A stretch of DNA of 64,000 nt from Pseudo-nitzschia pungens (lineage: Eukaryota > Bacillariophyta > Bacillariophyceae > Bacillariales > Bacillariaceae): assembly GCA_037355855.1 (NCBI GenBank), contig CM074767.1, positions 2,418,001 through 2,482,000 of the forward strand, in the 5' to 3' direction. Shown one piece after another: positions 16,825 to 27,330 of the stretch (its first letter is position 1; every line of letters starts with the position of its first letter). The notes under the pieces are model-generated. The model was not told the DNA's origin. It worked only from the letters and a program-made list of their open reading frames with translations, and searched no databases. The translations under genes and the position numbers were made by a program.

Positions 16825-19800
16825 ATGCCCAAGACGAAAAAGGAAGACCAGGCCAGCAGGAGGGCGACCTCTTCGCCGGTGCGACCGTCTTCCGAAGGTA
16901 ACAATGGGGGTCGAAAACGATATCGTCGGCCGAAGCATGACCGGTCTCCTAGTGGACGATCTAGATCTAGATCTAGATCTCGATTATCGTCAAAAAAGAT
17001 TCGAGGAAGTGACCAAGAAAACGCTTCGAAAACACCGTCCGTTGCTTGTGCTCCCAAAGACGACGAAGCATCCTACTCATTGACACCCAATGCCATTGAA
17101 GACATGATTATGGGGATAGATCCCTACAGCAAAAGCAGAAACGGCGAATTGATTTTGAAACTAAGTGTCGATTCGCCTCGCGCTCTTCCTGAAACACAAG
17201 GTGCAGCGATGGAAGGGGACAAAAAAATCACTAATTGCGTTAGTAGCAACAACGGCGAAGAAAATTCCCCATTGTTTGGCTCGCTCAGTGACGGGAAGTA
17301 TAACATTCGTGTTATGATACTCGACCCGAACGGGATATGGTCGAAACGACGAAAGCGAGAATTAGCAGGAATGAAGGACGAAGACGGTGGTATCGACTGG
17401 ATCGTCAAAATCCATGGATATGCGTCTACCGAGAAATTCTGGCACGTCAAGTATGAAATCTTTCCGATAATTTGCTTGACTTCAATTTCGGTACTGCGTA
17501 CACAGCCGGCAACCAGGCTAGTATCAACCGGATACGGTGTTGTCCGTATGTTGGTGGCCTTGAGTGAAAAACCGGTGTACTATATGATGGCTACTGGTAA
17601 AGGCTACATTGTCGACACCGTTCTAACTTCTGGTAAAAACACTTGCAAAGCCCAGGCCGGCACCATTGGAACCTTTCTGAAAGAACGAGGCCCATTTTTG
17701 ACGAACGAGGAGCTTGCGGGAGCCTCCAGGATTAGGGACCCCACTACTGATCCCACGAAGGCGTACATGTCAAGTAACGAAAGCAACTCCGACACAGACA
17801 ATGCATTGCTGTCAACGTCATCATTCGCTGTGGATCAAAATTTCAAAAAAGTGCACGACTGCTTGTCGCGGCATTCCGCTATGATCACACTACAGCGATC
17901 CTCATCAACATCACTATCATCACCTTCGACTATCGCTACATCAACGAATACGGATCAAACATCGTCGTCATACGAAGGGACGGCTGCGACTAGAGCGGAT
18001 GCATCTAACCAACCGCTGCCACCAGGAAGCTCTTCAGAAACCAAGAGGCCCACTCAACACGTCTGGGAACTGTACGATCAGGCCCTTCGAGAATTCCGAA
18101 CCACGCAAATGGACCGTCAAAAGGCCTCTCTAGGAACCAATGCTGGTCGAGAGTCGGCAGAACGGGCCGAGTTAGTAGTGAAGCAGCACAAGTCAGCCCT
18201 CGAACTCGCCTTGAAAGAAGAAGGGCCACTAACTGTCCAACTATTGGTGAGTGAACTACACATTGCATTCGTTCATTGTCTGGGTTTCTTCGAAACTTAC
18301 AACCCAAATGCCCTTTTTTTGATTCATGATTGCAGGAAAACTGGCACAAAGAATTGCTCAAAGGATTGCATCCTGAGGCTGGTAAGTTTGATAATGGGTC
18401 GTTGCCATCAATGCGTCAATTGGCTGCACTTTCTCGGAAGGTGCAAACTCTTCCTCTGCAATCCAGTCGTAACTATCACTCACACCAGAGACTTTTCTTT
18501 GTATCAACGTGCTTATGCTTTGACAGGTAAGATTCGAACTCGAGCGGTTCGATGCGGGCATACCGTCTTTTGCCCTACCAAGAGAGTCCGGGAAGAATTG
18601 GGTGAGTGCAATAACGCAAATGTATCATATTGTACGGATCACTTTCCTTTCGGACAAAGCTGACCAGAATGTATTTTTTTCAGATCTTTACTGCGCCGGT
18701 TTGAAATCGTTGGAGTTACGGCTGGATATGGCCAATAATGCTCTTCACGTTGTGTTATTTGCAGCCATAGCAATGTTTGGCATCATTGATATTCATCCAT
18801 TTGTTGATGGCAATGGTCGTCTATCACGAATAGTTGCAAACTATGCTTTGAAGCGGCTGCCCTTCCCAATCAACTTGTTCGCCACACCGGCGCAAAGGAA
18901 TGAATACATTGTGGCGTTGGAGCGCACACGACACGTTTTGTCTGCGAACTGTAGTTTCGGAGATGTGTCGAGAGACGACCTAGTCCAAGTCATCAAATAC
19001 TCTGGCGTCTTCAAGTCTCTGGTAGAGCTAATTATGGATCGGGTAGCAAGAGCAGCCACCGCACTAGCAGTACTTTGGGATGAAAAATCGGGTTTGGCCG
19101 CCGAGGCTGCTGAAGCGCAAGCAGCTCGCAGGGTTAGGGAAAGAGCTGCTAGAGGAACGTGCATGATATGTCTTGATGAAAAACCAAACATTGCTACTCT
19201 TTGCTGTGGAAATGCAATCCATCTCAACTGTTGCGCCGAATGGCTCAGTGGGAACAATAGATGTCCCATTTGTCGACACGAAATGCCGTCCATCAGTAGA
19301 CGCGTTGTCCGAGCAATGGAGGAGCCGAGAGGGGAATTGGGAGAGGATGACAATGGGGAGCTTCAGCCTGGAGACTTTGGTCGACGGAATCCAGCAGCGT
19401 TCTCACGGGAATATCAAAATTTTGTGGATAGATTTTGGAATGAAATTAGTCATAACAACAGAGGAAATGCAATTCGCGCAAATCGTCCACAGATGGCCCG
19501 TCGTACGTTTTTGGATGACGAAGACTCTGTCGATAGCAGGGAAAGTAACCTATTACACGCGTTAGAGTCCATAAGGACGGCTGGACGAACAGGTATTGGT
19601 GCGAATCACGACGAAGCCAATCCGGATGAAACCACGACAGAAAGCCCGGACAGCAATGATCAAGATGACGAACAAAACGACACTACAACAACTTTTGAGG
19701 AGGAAGATGTTGAAAATAGTGACAACTTGGATACAACGACTACGACCACGGATGACAGTGACGGAAATGCAGACACAACTACGTACAATAGCGATTCTTC

Positions 19801-19951
19801 TTCGCAGCAGGGGGCTCGACAGAGTGCACGTAGCAATATTTGTGCCAACCCCAATTGTCGAAATCGTCCAGCTGTTGGTTGCACAAATTCTCTTTGTGGG
19901 AGATGCTGCGTCCTTCACGGAAATTATCATTGCGTGAGGCATAATACTTGA
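16825..19951 (+). CDS. Fic-domain / RING-finger fusion protein A (intact Fic motif)
   Basis: Exons 16825-18246, 18336-18381, 18527-18601 and 18684-19951 (GT-AG introns of 89, 145 and 82 bp) give 936 residues. The start is the first ATG, in ACCATG context. The N-terminus is basic and Arg/Ser-rich (RSRSRSR, a possible nuclear signal). A middle region (about 200-340) has no known fold. The Fic domain follows, with LLENWHKELLKGLHPEAGKI and RTRAVRCG across the introns and then HPFVDGNGR at residues 552-560 plus R563, a complete HxFx(D/E)GNGRxxR active site. A RING-like zinc finger lies at 674-711 (CMIC, CCGNAIHLNC, CPIC). An acidic Asp/Thr-rich linker leads to a Cys-rich tail (CANPNCRN, CGRCC) at about 900-936. 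Fic enzymes transfer AMP or related groups; RINGs recruit E2 enzymes. The combination is inferred to modify and ubiquitinate a shared target. The paralog faces it tail to tail. Confidence 0.85.
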
Positions 19952-20238
19952 TGAGGTTTGTCTTTGCAATTGCCCGTCTTGCACTAATCTAGGTTTGTGT
20001 TGCACGAGGCAAGAAACGAAGTCCCAATGAATGACCGCGTATTGATTTGAATGAGTGAGGAAACGATGTCATTTTTAGAGAAGAAAAAAAGACGTATGCA
20101 TTTGGACTTTGATAATAATAGTGTGGATTTGGCAACTATTTCTGAGATCTTATTCGAAATTTATAGACCGTTGTGGAATCGTTGCGTGCATCGATTCATT
20201 CATTGCGCAAATAGTATTGTTTCTGACACCTGCCGAGA
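19952..20238. other. short convergent intergenic region
   Basis: 287 bp separate the stop codons of the two Fic-RING genes. No gene is seen; it must hold both 3' UTRs. Confidence 0.6.
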
Positions 20239-22839
20239 CTAGTAGCCCCTACTTTGAAAGTTTTGGATTGCCGATGTCCGATTTTGCTGGACAGGCAATA
20301 CTTCGGAATCCAGAAACGGCATGGGGGGTTGAGGCGAGTGGACACGAAGGCCTGAGAACAAACGGATCTGGGGAAAGATTTCGTCCTCGTCGTCGGAATG
20401 ATTTTCGTTGTTTGCTGCGTTATCCTCGCACAGTTGAAAGATGGAATCTCGCTCGGGGGGCCGGAATCGATGAGACTCTCTCGTCAATGCGTAAATAACA
20501 CCATCATCGACGGTCTCCGTTCGATCGATGTCGTTTGTTGTGATACTCTCGTCGTCGTTGTCACTGAGGTAGTGATCCTGGTCTTCTTCGTCGGTACTGA
20601 TATGATTGTAGTCCGTAAAGCTCTGGCCCGGAGTTGGCGTATCACTCCTGTAGGGCAACAGATTTCTGATACCGCGAGTGCTCTCATCCCCGTTCTCACT
20701 TTCGACACTACCGAGATCTATGTCCAGTCCGCTATAAAAGAAGCCGGAACTAGAAGAAGAAGAAGAAGATAGGGACGAGGAAGATGACGAAGAAGACGAG
20801 GAACTAGACGATTCCTCCGAGGATGAACTGGATGAAGAGTCGTACATCGGGAGTTGACCAAGTTGAAGGTTTGTCAAGCTGCTGCGATCGCTAGCGTAGT
20901 CGGTCATGGGGTCTATTCTCCCTCGACGAGAAAACCTGCTCGTCGAGAGCGACGGGAGACCCGATCGGCACTGGGGACACGATGCATTGGAGCTGAGCCA
21001 TTCCGCCAGGCAATTGAAATGCACCGGCTTTCCACAACACAGCGTAGCAATGTTTGGATTGTCGTCCAAGCATATGATGCAGAACCCCTCCGCGGCCGCT
21101 TTTTCCCGAGCCAGTCGAACCAGACGCGCCTCGCTTTCCGCCGATGCCATGAGCGACTTCTGTTCCACGAGGCCGCACAGTTCGGTTGCCGCGCGAGCGA
21201 TTCGACTCAGGAGGTAAGCGACAAGAGGAGTGAGTCCACCCGTGGTTTGCAGTATCCGTGTCATGTCGTGGTCGTCAACGCCTCCCCGAGGCACGAGAGA
21301 GAAGTTCTGTCTCGTGGATTCGATCGAGGCGTGGTACTCCAGTTTCTCGCCGCGACACGAATAAGGGGTGATGCAAAAGGGCAAACCGGCCCGCCGGAGA
21401 CTCCAATTCAGCACAATTCTTGCGAGTCGCTGATTCCCAGCTTTGAATGGAAGAAGGTTCAATACGCCCATCACCGCGGCAGCGGCAAAAGCTGCAATCC
21501 GCACCGCGTTGGCCGGGTCTTTCCTGATGTTTGGCAACCAGTGGTCTTCCAGGGCAGCACACAGTGCTCCGACGCGTTTCGACATTGTTTCGGACCGGAA
21601 CGTCCCGGCTTCTTGCTCCAAGCCATCTCCCAGGAGCCAGGCATGCCACCGCAGCAGCAATTCCGGAGAGAGCGTCTCGTCCTTGCACCGCAACGCATAT
21701 TCTAGAGTCTCCTTCGTCTGAATCCAACCCTGTTCTCTTCGGGTGTCCTCTGTCTCCTCGGCATGTTCTGCAAATCCATCCGAACCCGATTCCTCCGCCA
21801 TGTCCTGCATCGAGGCGTATTGGTTCTCTCGTTGCATCCGATCGAATTCGTTCATGGCGGAATCGTAGTTTTGAAAGTACTTGAGTGATCCCAGCACGAG
21901 ACCGAAGGAAGACGAGGAGACGAGCGAGGCCTTTTCTTTCCCCTTCTTGAACGCCATGATGGCGGCATGTTGTTCCATAAAGTTGGCTGCTTCGAGTGCA
22001 TTCTCGTCGACTCTCGCGGTCGACCATTCACGATAGCCGCAGCGGCGCACTATTCTGCCCCGATCCTCTCCGATGAACGCGTCCATGCCCAGTTTGTCCG
22101 AGGACAACAAACTCGCCAATCTTCCTTCCTTTTGGTGCTTGTTCGCTTGGCAACGGATACGAACGCATTTCCGCTGAATCTTGGTGCCGGTGGTGGCAGC
22201 AGCGTCCTTCTTGCCGTCTTTGTGATCGCCGGATCCCTTCGCGCAGAGGATTTCGTACCGCGTAATGTAAATGTACGGAGAATAATATTGTCGTTCGGCG
22301 TTGGGAGTTCTGCCCGGTGCGTCTGTCGGTCCGTTTGTTCTGTCCCTTGTCTCCGGTTCGTCGCGATTGCAATCGCAGTCGGATTCGCAGTTCGTTGTTC
22401 TGGAATGGAAACAAGTCGGAGGGGGTAAGGCACGCGGAGGGGGGGAGACGGAAGGGGCCAAATCCACACCCAAGACAAATCCAGAGACGGAGAGAACGCA
22501 TTCCGACAATCCTTCCAACCCGCCGTCTCGTGTTTGCCACACAGCCCCGGCACAGCACTGGACCCCATCGGAAATCGACGCTTCAAACATTTTGGCGGTT
22601 TCGGTGTCCGTCGGTTCGGTCTTGCGTGAATTGCAATCGGCATCACTCGCATCGTCTTCTGCACTCGCACCCGGTTCGGTCGGGAGCTGCGGCCGGATGT
22701 TGTGCAGCCGAACCACAACCAGGCCGGTGGGCAAGGGAGCGTTGGGGGTGAAGAAGCCCTCGTCGTTTTTGGAATCGAAATCCTTTGGGTCGGTATCCTT
22801 GGCTTCGATAGCGGCGGATGTCCATCCGCTATCTAACAT
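20239..22839 (-). CDS. Fic-like / RING-finger fusion protein B (degenerate Fic motif)
   Basis: Paralog of protein A on the opposite strand, intronless through the conserved part; 866 residues from the first ATG (22839). The frame stays open upstream to about 22971 without an ATG, and ETALTKNAIQCML there matches protein A's YSLTPNAIEDMI, so a 5' exon is probably missing (see 22908-23249). The Fic region is recognisable (LSPELLLRWHAWLLGDG, EAGTFRS), but the active site reads LLPFKAGNQRLAR at about 461-472: the catalytic His is Leu and GNGR is GNQR. The RING is intact (CIIC, CCGKPVHFNC, CPQC; about 587-624). It is followed by a long poly-Ser tract and an acidic tail; A's Cys-rich C-terminal motif is absent. 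I infer a catalytically dead Fic scaffold attached to a working RING. The strand is more GC-rich than that of gene A. Confidence 0.8.
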   Translation of the reverse strand: MLDSGWTSAAIEAKDTDPKDFDSKNDEGFFTPNAPLPTGLVVVRLHNIRPQLPTEPGASAEDDASDADCNSRKTEPTDTETAKMFEASISDGVQCCAGAVWQTRDGGLEGLSECVLSVSGFVLGVDLAPSVSPPPRALPPPTCFHSRTTNCESDCDCNRDEPETRDRTNGPTDAPGRTPNAERQYYSPYIYITRYEILCAKGSGDHKDGKKDAAATTGTKIQRKCVRIRCQANKHQKEGRLASLLSSDKLGMDAFIGEDRGRIVRRCGYREWSTARVDENALEAANFMEQHAAIMAFKKGKEKASLVSSSSFGLVLGSLKYFQNYDSAMNEFDRMQRENQYASMQDMAEESGSDGFAEHAEETEDTRREQGWIQTKETLEYALRCKDETLSPELLLRWHAWLLGDGLEQEAGTFRSETMSKRVGALCAALEDHWLPNIRKDPANAVRIAAFAAAAVMGVLNLLPFKAGNQRLARIVLNWSLRRAGLPFCITPYSCRGEKLEYHASIESTRQNFSLVPRGGVDDHDMTRILQTTGGLTPLVAYLLSRIARAATELCGLVEQKSLMASAESEARLVRLAREKAAAEGFCIICLDDNPNIATLCCGKPVHFNCLAEWLSSNASCPQCRSGLPSLSTSRFSRRGRIDPMTDYASDRSSLTNLQLGQLPMYDSSSSSSSEESSSSSSSSSSSSSLSSSSSSSSGFFYSGLDIDLGSVESENGDESTRGIRNLLPYRSDTPTPGQSFTDYNHISTDEEDQDHYLSDNDDESITTNDIDRTETVDDGVIYALTRESHRFRPPERDSIFQLCEDNAANNENHSDDEDEIFPQIRLFSGLRVHSPQPPMPFLDSEVLPVQQNRTSAIQNFQSRGY

Positions 22840-22907
22840 GCATTGAATGGCATTCTTCGTCAATGCAGTCTCGAAAGAATCAATGTTGCTGCCGGTTGTT
22901 GTTGTCG

Positions 22908-23123
22908 TTAACGTTGTTTTTGTTTTTGTTTTGTTTTTGTCGTTGTCGTTGTCGATTCGTTGTTCTCACGTAGGAGAGAAGACTTCTTCTGCTTGGATTT
23001 TTTGTTTCGAAAATAATAATATTCGTCTCTGTTGCCCATCTCGTCTCTTCGCTCGTGGGGGTCGGTCCTCGTCCTCCAGCCTTGCGGATCTTTGGTCGTC
23101 GTCGCTGTTCGTGGTGCTGCTGT

Positions 23124-23155
<32 letters not shown>

Positions 23156-23249
23156 CTGTTCCTGTTCCTGTTGCTGCTGTAGTATCGGGATCGGATGACA
23201 CGGTAGAAGGAGAGGCCGACCTGGTTCGGTTTGCTCGAAGCCGAGTCAT
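22908..23249 (-). CDS. possible 5' exon of Fic-RING gene B
   Basis: An ATG at 23249 (context AACATGACTCGG) opens a frame rich in Arg, Ser, Thr and Ala, encoding runs of Ala and Thr and a Lys-rich stretch, ending at a TAA near 22908. Basic low-complexity composition parallels the N-terminus of protein A. It is in a different frame from the main gene. A strong donor (GTGAGA, minus strand, near 22972) exists, but its phase does not fit the nearest acceptors, so the join is unresolved. It could instead be an upstream ORF. Confidence 0.35.
23114..23180. repeat. CTG/TTG trinucleotide repeat
   Basis: An interrupted (CTG)n tract on the plus strand. On the minus strand it would encode the Ala/Thr run of the putative 5' exon above. 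Confidence 0.8.
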
Positions 23250-23528
23250 GTTGCAGTGATTAGAATAAAAATACAATGAATGCTGCCGGTCTGTTTCGCA
23301 ACCGATCGAAAAAGGGGCTTCCTCGTATCCGGGATCGCGTGTCCGTAGCTATCCGATGATGATCCGGGCACGAACAAACGCATGCAATCGAATCTTGCGT
23401 GTGATGGATGGATGGTTGATTTGTTCGGTGCACTTTTTTTCTGCTAATTCTAATGGAATTTCAATCGTTGGAGGGATGGTATCTTTTGGTTTGATACGTG
23501 TGCTGATGTTCCGTTCCTTTTCATTCCT

Positions 23529-23600
23529 TTTCGTTCCGTTCCGTTCCGTTTCGTTTCGTTCCGTTTCGTTTCGTTTCGTTTCGTTTCGTTCCGTTTCTTT
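23529..23600. repeat. TTCCG/TTTCG pentanucleotide microsatellite
   Basis: About 14 units of TTCCG or TTTCG in tandem, followed by TTTTG repeats. Confidence 0.9.
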
Positions 23601-23951
23601 GATTTTGTTTTGTTTTGTTTTGATTTGATTTGTTGACCGGCAGATGATATCTGAACACACCTGCTGCGTTGACCCCCGAGCGCACAGGAACCAATGTTCC
23701 CCGCAAATCCGTTGTCTACGCGGAGAAATCACTATGCCGACACACCGCTGATTGCATCGAAAGTTAGGAGTAAGCCTTATTGCACTGCTTGCTTCTTCGG
23801 AGCGCAGCCTTCATTCGTTGCTGACAACAGAACAAAGAACAAGTACAGAGTAAATGTACGAGTAAATCTCACGAACCGAGCGATGGGGTAAGAATCTTAT
23901 CATCGCGCAACATGATCGCAGAAAGATGAAAGTCGCGGGGTACGAGTACCA

Positions 23952-23981
23952 GTACCGGTACGATGTACATCGTACCGGTAC
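23952..23981. repeat. 30-bp perfect palindrome built on TACCGGTAC
   Basis: It runs GTACCGGTACGATGT plus its exact complement, with arms extended four more bases (ACCA/TGGT) if one base is bulged. No gene is nearby within 600 bp. Confidence 0.9.
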
Positions 23982-24613
23982 CTGGTAATCTACGAAGTGG
24001 AAGTACAATACAAAAAAATACTACGTACAATACAGTAACCGCGAAAACACGAAGGTTACGCGGAACCTAGTGACAGAATGAATGAATCTTATCAATGTTG
24101 CGCGCATCTTCTGTCCTAATTACCGAAGTGTCTGTTCACTATTCCCGCTTCCAATACAACAGTTAGTCGAATGAATCAAATCAATCAATCCCAAAATGTA
24201 CCTGGTACTTACTTAGCACTTCGTATCTCACAGTATTTTTGGTGTTTCTTTCCTCGATCCTTTTTTTGATTTTGATTTTGAGAGAGATTGAGCAATTCCC
24301 GAAGAGATTTATTTTATTTTCGTATTTTAAATTATATGCCCACATACTTTTTGGCGCACCCAACGCACATGTTTTTATTTCGAACGACAGACAGGCGCCT
24401 AAGAGGCCTATTTTGGAATTTGGAATCTTGTTACGAAAAACAAAAATTCTCTCTTTATTCCCTACCCGCGCCTCCACCAACTCATTTTTGCGCGCCGGCA
24501 ATCTTGTGTTCTTTGTAATTTGTCGAAGTTGCTATCCTCAACAACAGGGGGGAGTTTGCTCTCCAATAGAAATTTTCTCCATTTTTTTTTTCGATCGATA
24601 AAACAGCAATACC

Positions 24614-25798
24614 ATGTCTCTTGAGCTACTGTGCTACTACTACTACACTGAATATGCTCCGTCGTACAACGATCCAAAGCTATCCCCAGAAGACCGGAGG
24701 CTTAGAGATCGTAGATTTCCCCAAATTGCAATTCGAAGATACAATCTCTCCCCTTTCCTTTACATGTTCAGATCCGGGGACGAGCAAGCCCTCCTAAACT
24801 GCTGTGGCGTAAACCATGAAGTCTTTAATGAATTGCTTGAACTGTTCGAGCCGGAGTATGATACGTACACATACGACGTCGATACGGCAATCATCCGGAA
24901 GTTGAAAACGAAATCAGGGAGAAAAAGGGAACTTGATGCAATTGGTTGCCTTGGACTCCTCTTGTATTGGTACCGAACCCGAGGATCAGCTGCGAGAGGA
25001 ATAGGCTGGGCCTTTGGTGTAACTTCTACTCCAATGTACAAATGGCTTCGATTCGCCCGTAGGATTATGCTTTCAGTGTTGCAAACACACCCCCTTGCAA
25101 GAGTCAGTTTGCCAACTGCCGAAGAGGTCGAACTCTATATCCAAGCTCTTGCTGCCAAGTACCCAGTCTTAGGAGAATATAGGGTATGGGGCGCCTGTGA
25201 TGGACTTAAACTTCCATTCGAAAAGTCGACAAACTGGTTGGTACAGAACCGGTTCTACAATGGTTGGACCACTGGAACATTCATCAACTCTGTCCTACTG
25301 TTTGCTCCAGATGGGAAAGTTCGAGCAGCAATATTAAATGGTCCGGGATGTTGGCACGACAGTGCAATATCTGACTATGGCTTATACGACAAGATGGAGA
25401 AGGTGTTTGATGATTTCAATGCAAGAGTAGTGGTCGACTCAGCTTTTCACAGACAAAGCAAAGACTTCCTTATCAAGAGTGGACAGCAAGATCCTGACAC
25501 CCCAAGGAATGTGGTTCTCAACAACGCCGCGACTAGCTGTCGACAACTCTCTGAGTGGGGGATGCGACAGATCCAAGGGGGATTTCCACGACTGAAGGAC
25601 AACATGTCCTTAGAACACTTTGGAGAGAGGAAAGTCATACTCTATCTTGCAATCCTTCTATACAACTACCAAACAACAAGGGTGCAGATCAATACAATCC
25701 TCAACACTTTTACTATGAGCAAAACAAAAGGGTTCTTCTCTTACGAGTTGATTCCCACTGACACTGCAAACGACTTCTTTGATAGCCTTAATAATTAG
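24614..25798 (+). CDS. PIF/Harbinger transposase (DDE_Tnp_4-type nuclease)
   Basis: 394 residues, intact, ATG in ACCATG context. The nuclease core is seen from about residue 185: WGACDGLK (D196), GPGCWHDSAISD (D249), VVVDSAFH (D275) and SEWGMRQIQGGFPRL (E314), the acidic residues and closing motif of Harbinger nucleases. A helical N-terminal part (residues 60-160) matches the family layout. Harbinger elements also encode a Myb/SANT DNA-binding partner, found 170 bp downstream on the opposite strand. Terminal inverted repeats were not identified. Confidence 0.9.
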   Translation: MSLELLCYYYYTEYAPSYNDPKLSPEDRRLRDRRFPQIAIRRYNLSPFLYMFRSGDEQALLNCCGVNHEVFNELLELFEPEYDTYTYDVDTAIIRKLKTKSGRKRELDAIGCLGLLLYWYRTRGSAARGIGWAFGVTSTPMYKWLRFARRIMLSVLQTHPLARVSLPTAEEVELYIQALAAKYPVLGEYRVWGACDGLKLPFEKSTNWLVQNRFYNGWTTGTFINSVLLFAPDGKVRAAILNGPGCWHDSAISDYGLYDKMEKVFDDFNARVVVDSAFHRQSKDFLIKSGQQDPDTPRNVVLNNAATSCRQLSEWGMRQIQGGFPRLKDNMSLEHFGERKVILYLAILLYNYQTTRVQINTILNTFTMSKTKGFFSYELIPTDTANDFFDSLNN

Positions 25799-25971
25799 TA
25801 ATAGCGAGTTTCGATTGAGTTAATTATTTTCGGGTTTTTGTTTGATAACTACTAAAATTAGCCTGTAGCCTTAACAACAAGCATACTTATGTTCCTGGCA
25901 AAGAAAAATTCTACAAGAGAGAGTTGTCGCTGTCAGTCTCGATACTGTAATGGCGCTTTCTCTTCTTGTTA

Positions 25972-26918
25972 TCAGGAAGCAGTACCAAGGGTAGTCCCTG
26001 TCGACGCGACAGCTGCGACGGAGCTGATACTATTATTGTTACCGACAGTACCTGCAAGAATATTCTTGGAAAACTCCACAGCACCTGAGATACAAGCTTG
26101 GATAGTTTCGAGGATCATCTGTCGTTGCTCTTTAGCATCGTCGAGAGCCATCTGTCGTTGCTCTTTAGCATCCGCGAGAGCCTCTTTCTGTAAGTTCACA
26201 GAGTTCTGAAGGACACTAAGGACATCCTCTTGATTGGTTGCTTTCCTGTGATACTGCCTCTTCGAAGTAGCTGTACTTGCCAAACCAGAAATGGAAGTAG
26301 TCCCCGGAATGGTAGTCCCTGGAGTCAAAACAGCTCGTGACTCTTCCGCGGGTGTATTGTCAGCATCCTCGACGCTGTCTTCATCATTCTGGGAAGGTTG
26401 TCGAAGAGGAGGTGGTGGTGGTGTGGTCTGGTTAGTAGAGACAAACTCTCCCCTTTCAAGATCAAAGACCTCATCTTCTGGAAATCCAAGTTCGACCCTC
26501 TCTCCAATCATACGTTTGATTCGCTTGGCCTCCTTTACATGCCATGGGCACAGTGGATCTCCTGTGGGGACCTGCTTCCTGTGGGAAGTGGAATATTTCC
26601 TACGAATGGACTCAAGGTCTCTCCCTGGAAATTTCTCAGCATGTTTATCAACAACTTTTCTGCCACTCATCTGGTCCAATTGGTAAGATCCTCCTTCAAC
26701 ACACCGTACAAGTGCCTGAGTTTGACGTCGGTATAATTACCACACCCAGGTCTCCGGCCTGATCCTCCTGCTGGCATGTTGACTGTTATCGATTTTGGTA
26801 TTTTTGGATTATGAGGAGGCGCAACTTTGCAACCACAAGAGGCACAGAGCAATGGCGGTGGTGTCGTTTCGGAAAGCGCTATCATTGCCGTGGTTATACA
26901 CGCTAGGTTGGCCACCAT
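25972..26918 (-). pseudogene. Harbinger Myb/SANT-like partner gene, frameshifted
   Basis: On the minus strand an N-terminal piece (ATG at 26918 or 26777; GNYTDVKLRHLYGVLKED) runs into a stop, while the other frame resumes with VVDKHAEKFPGRDLESIRRK and continues for about 230 codons. The two halves form one SANT/Myb-like trihelix if two single-base insertions near 26684 and 26656-26659 are allowed for. The C-terminal half has an acidic Pro-rich linker and a helix containing two copies of an 11-residue unit (DAKEQRQMALD). A short downstream product starting at an ATG near 26670 cannot be excluded. Confidence 0.65.
26118..26183. repeat. 33-bp tandem duplication in the SANT gene
   Basis: Two near-identical copies beginning CATCTGTCGTTGCTCTTTAG encode the repeated DAKEQRQM helix unit, in frame. 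Confidence 0.85.
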
Positions 26919-27237
26919 TTACGTCAGTGTTCTTTCGATGGATGGTGGATAGATGGTCGATGGATGGATGGTCCTTAATAAAAGAGGTGCAGAAAAACAG
27001 CAACAACAGCAACAACAGAGGCAACACGGACTGTGGCAAAAGACCGACTGGATGGGGGGGACTGTAGTAGACTGCAACAGCAAACTGAAAAAATGATAGA
27101 CGAAAAAAGATACTCCAACTTGCCAAAAGAAACACATGTTTTTGTCGACCGTTGGTCGAATTGACATCCGTTGAGTGACTGAAATTTTGAGTCGGTTCTT
27201 GTTTTCTAGATTCCTTATAAATTTAAACAGGCGTTTT

Positions 27238-27272
27238 AAATCTCTCCGGGCGTTCAGATGCTCGGAGAGATT
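27238..27272. other. 11-bp inverted repeat (stem-loop)
   Basis: AAATCTCTCCG and CGGAGAGATTT are separated by 13 bases. It could be a transcript 3'-end structure or the trace of a small element. Confidence 0.6.
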
Positions 27273-27314
27273 TTGAATTTTTCATACACAGAAATTTATA
27301 TTTGTGTGTTTGAG

Positions 27315-27330
27315 CACATATCGATATGTG
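27315..27330. other. 16-bp perfect palindrome
   Basis: CACATATCGATATGTG, in AT-rich sequence 45 bp from the stem-loop above. Confidence 0.8.

Larger units (their letters stand above)
23250..24613. other. intergenic region with microsatellite and long palindrome
   Basis: There is no supported gene. It holds a pentanucleotide tract (23529-23600), a TTTTG tract (about 23606-23625) and a 30-bp perfect palindrome (23952-23981). ORFs through the pentanucleotide tract encode only Arg/Asn/Glu/Thr repeats and are not genes. Confidence 0.5.

Noticed and set aside
18247..18663. Open frame continuing past 18246, and an ATG-headed frame at 18602
   Set aside because: Both run through introns; three GT-AG junctions give one continuous Fic domain instead.
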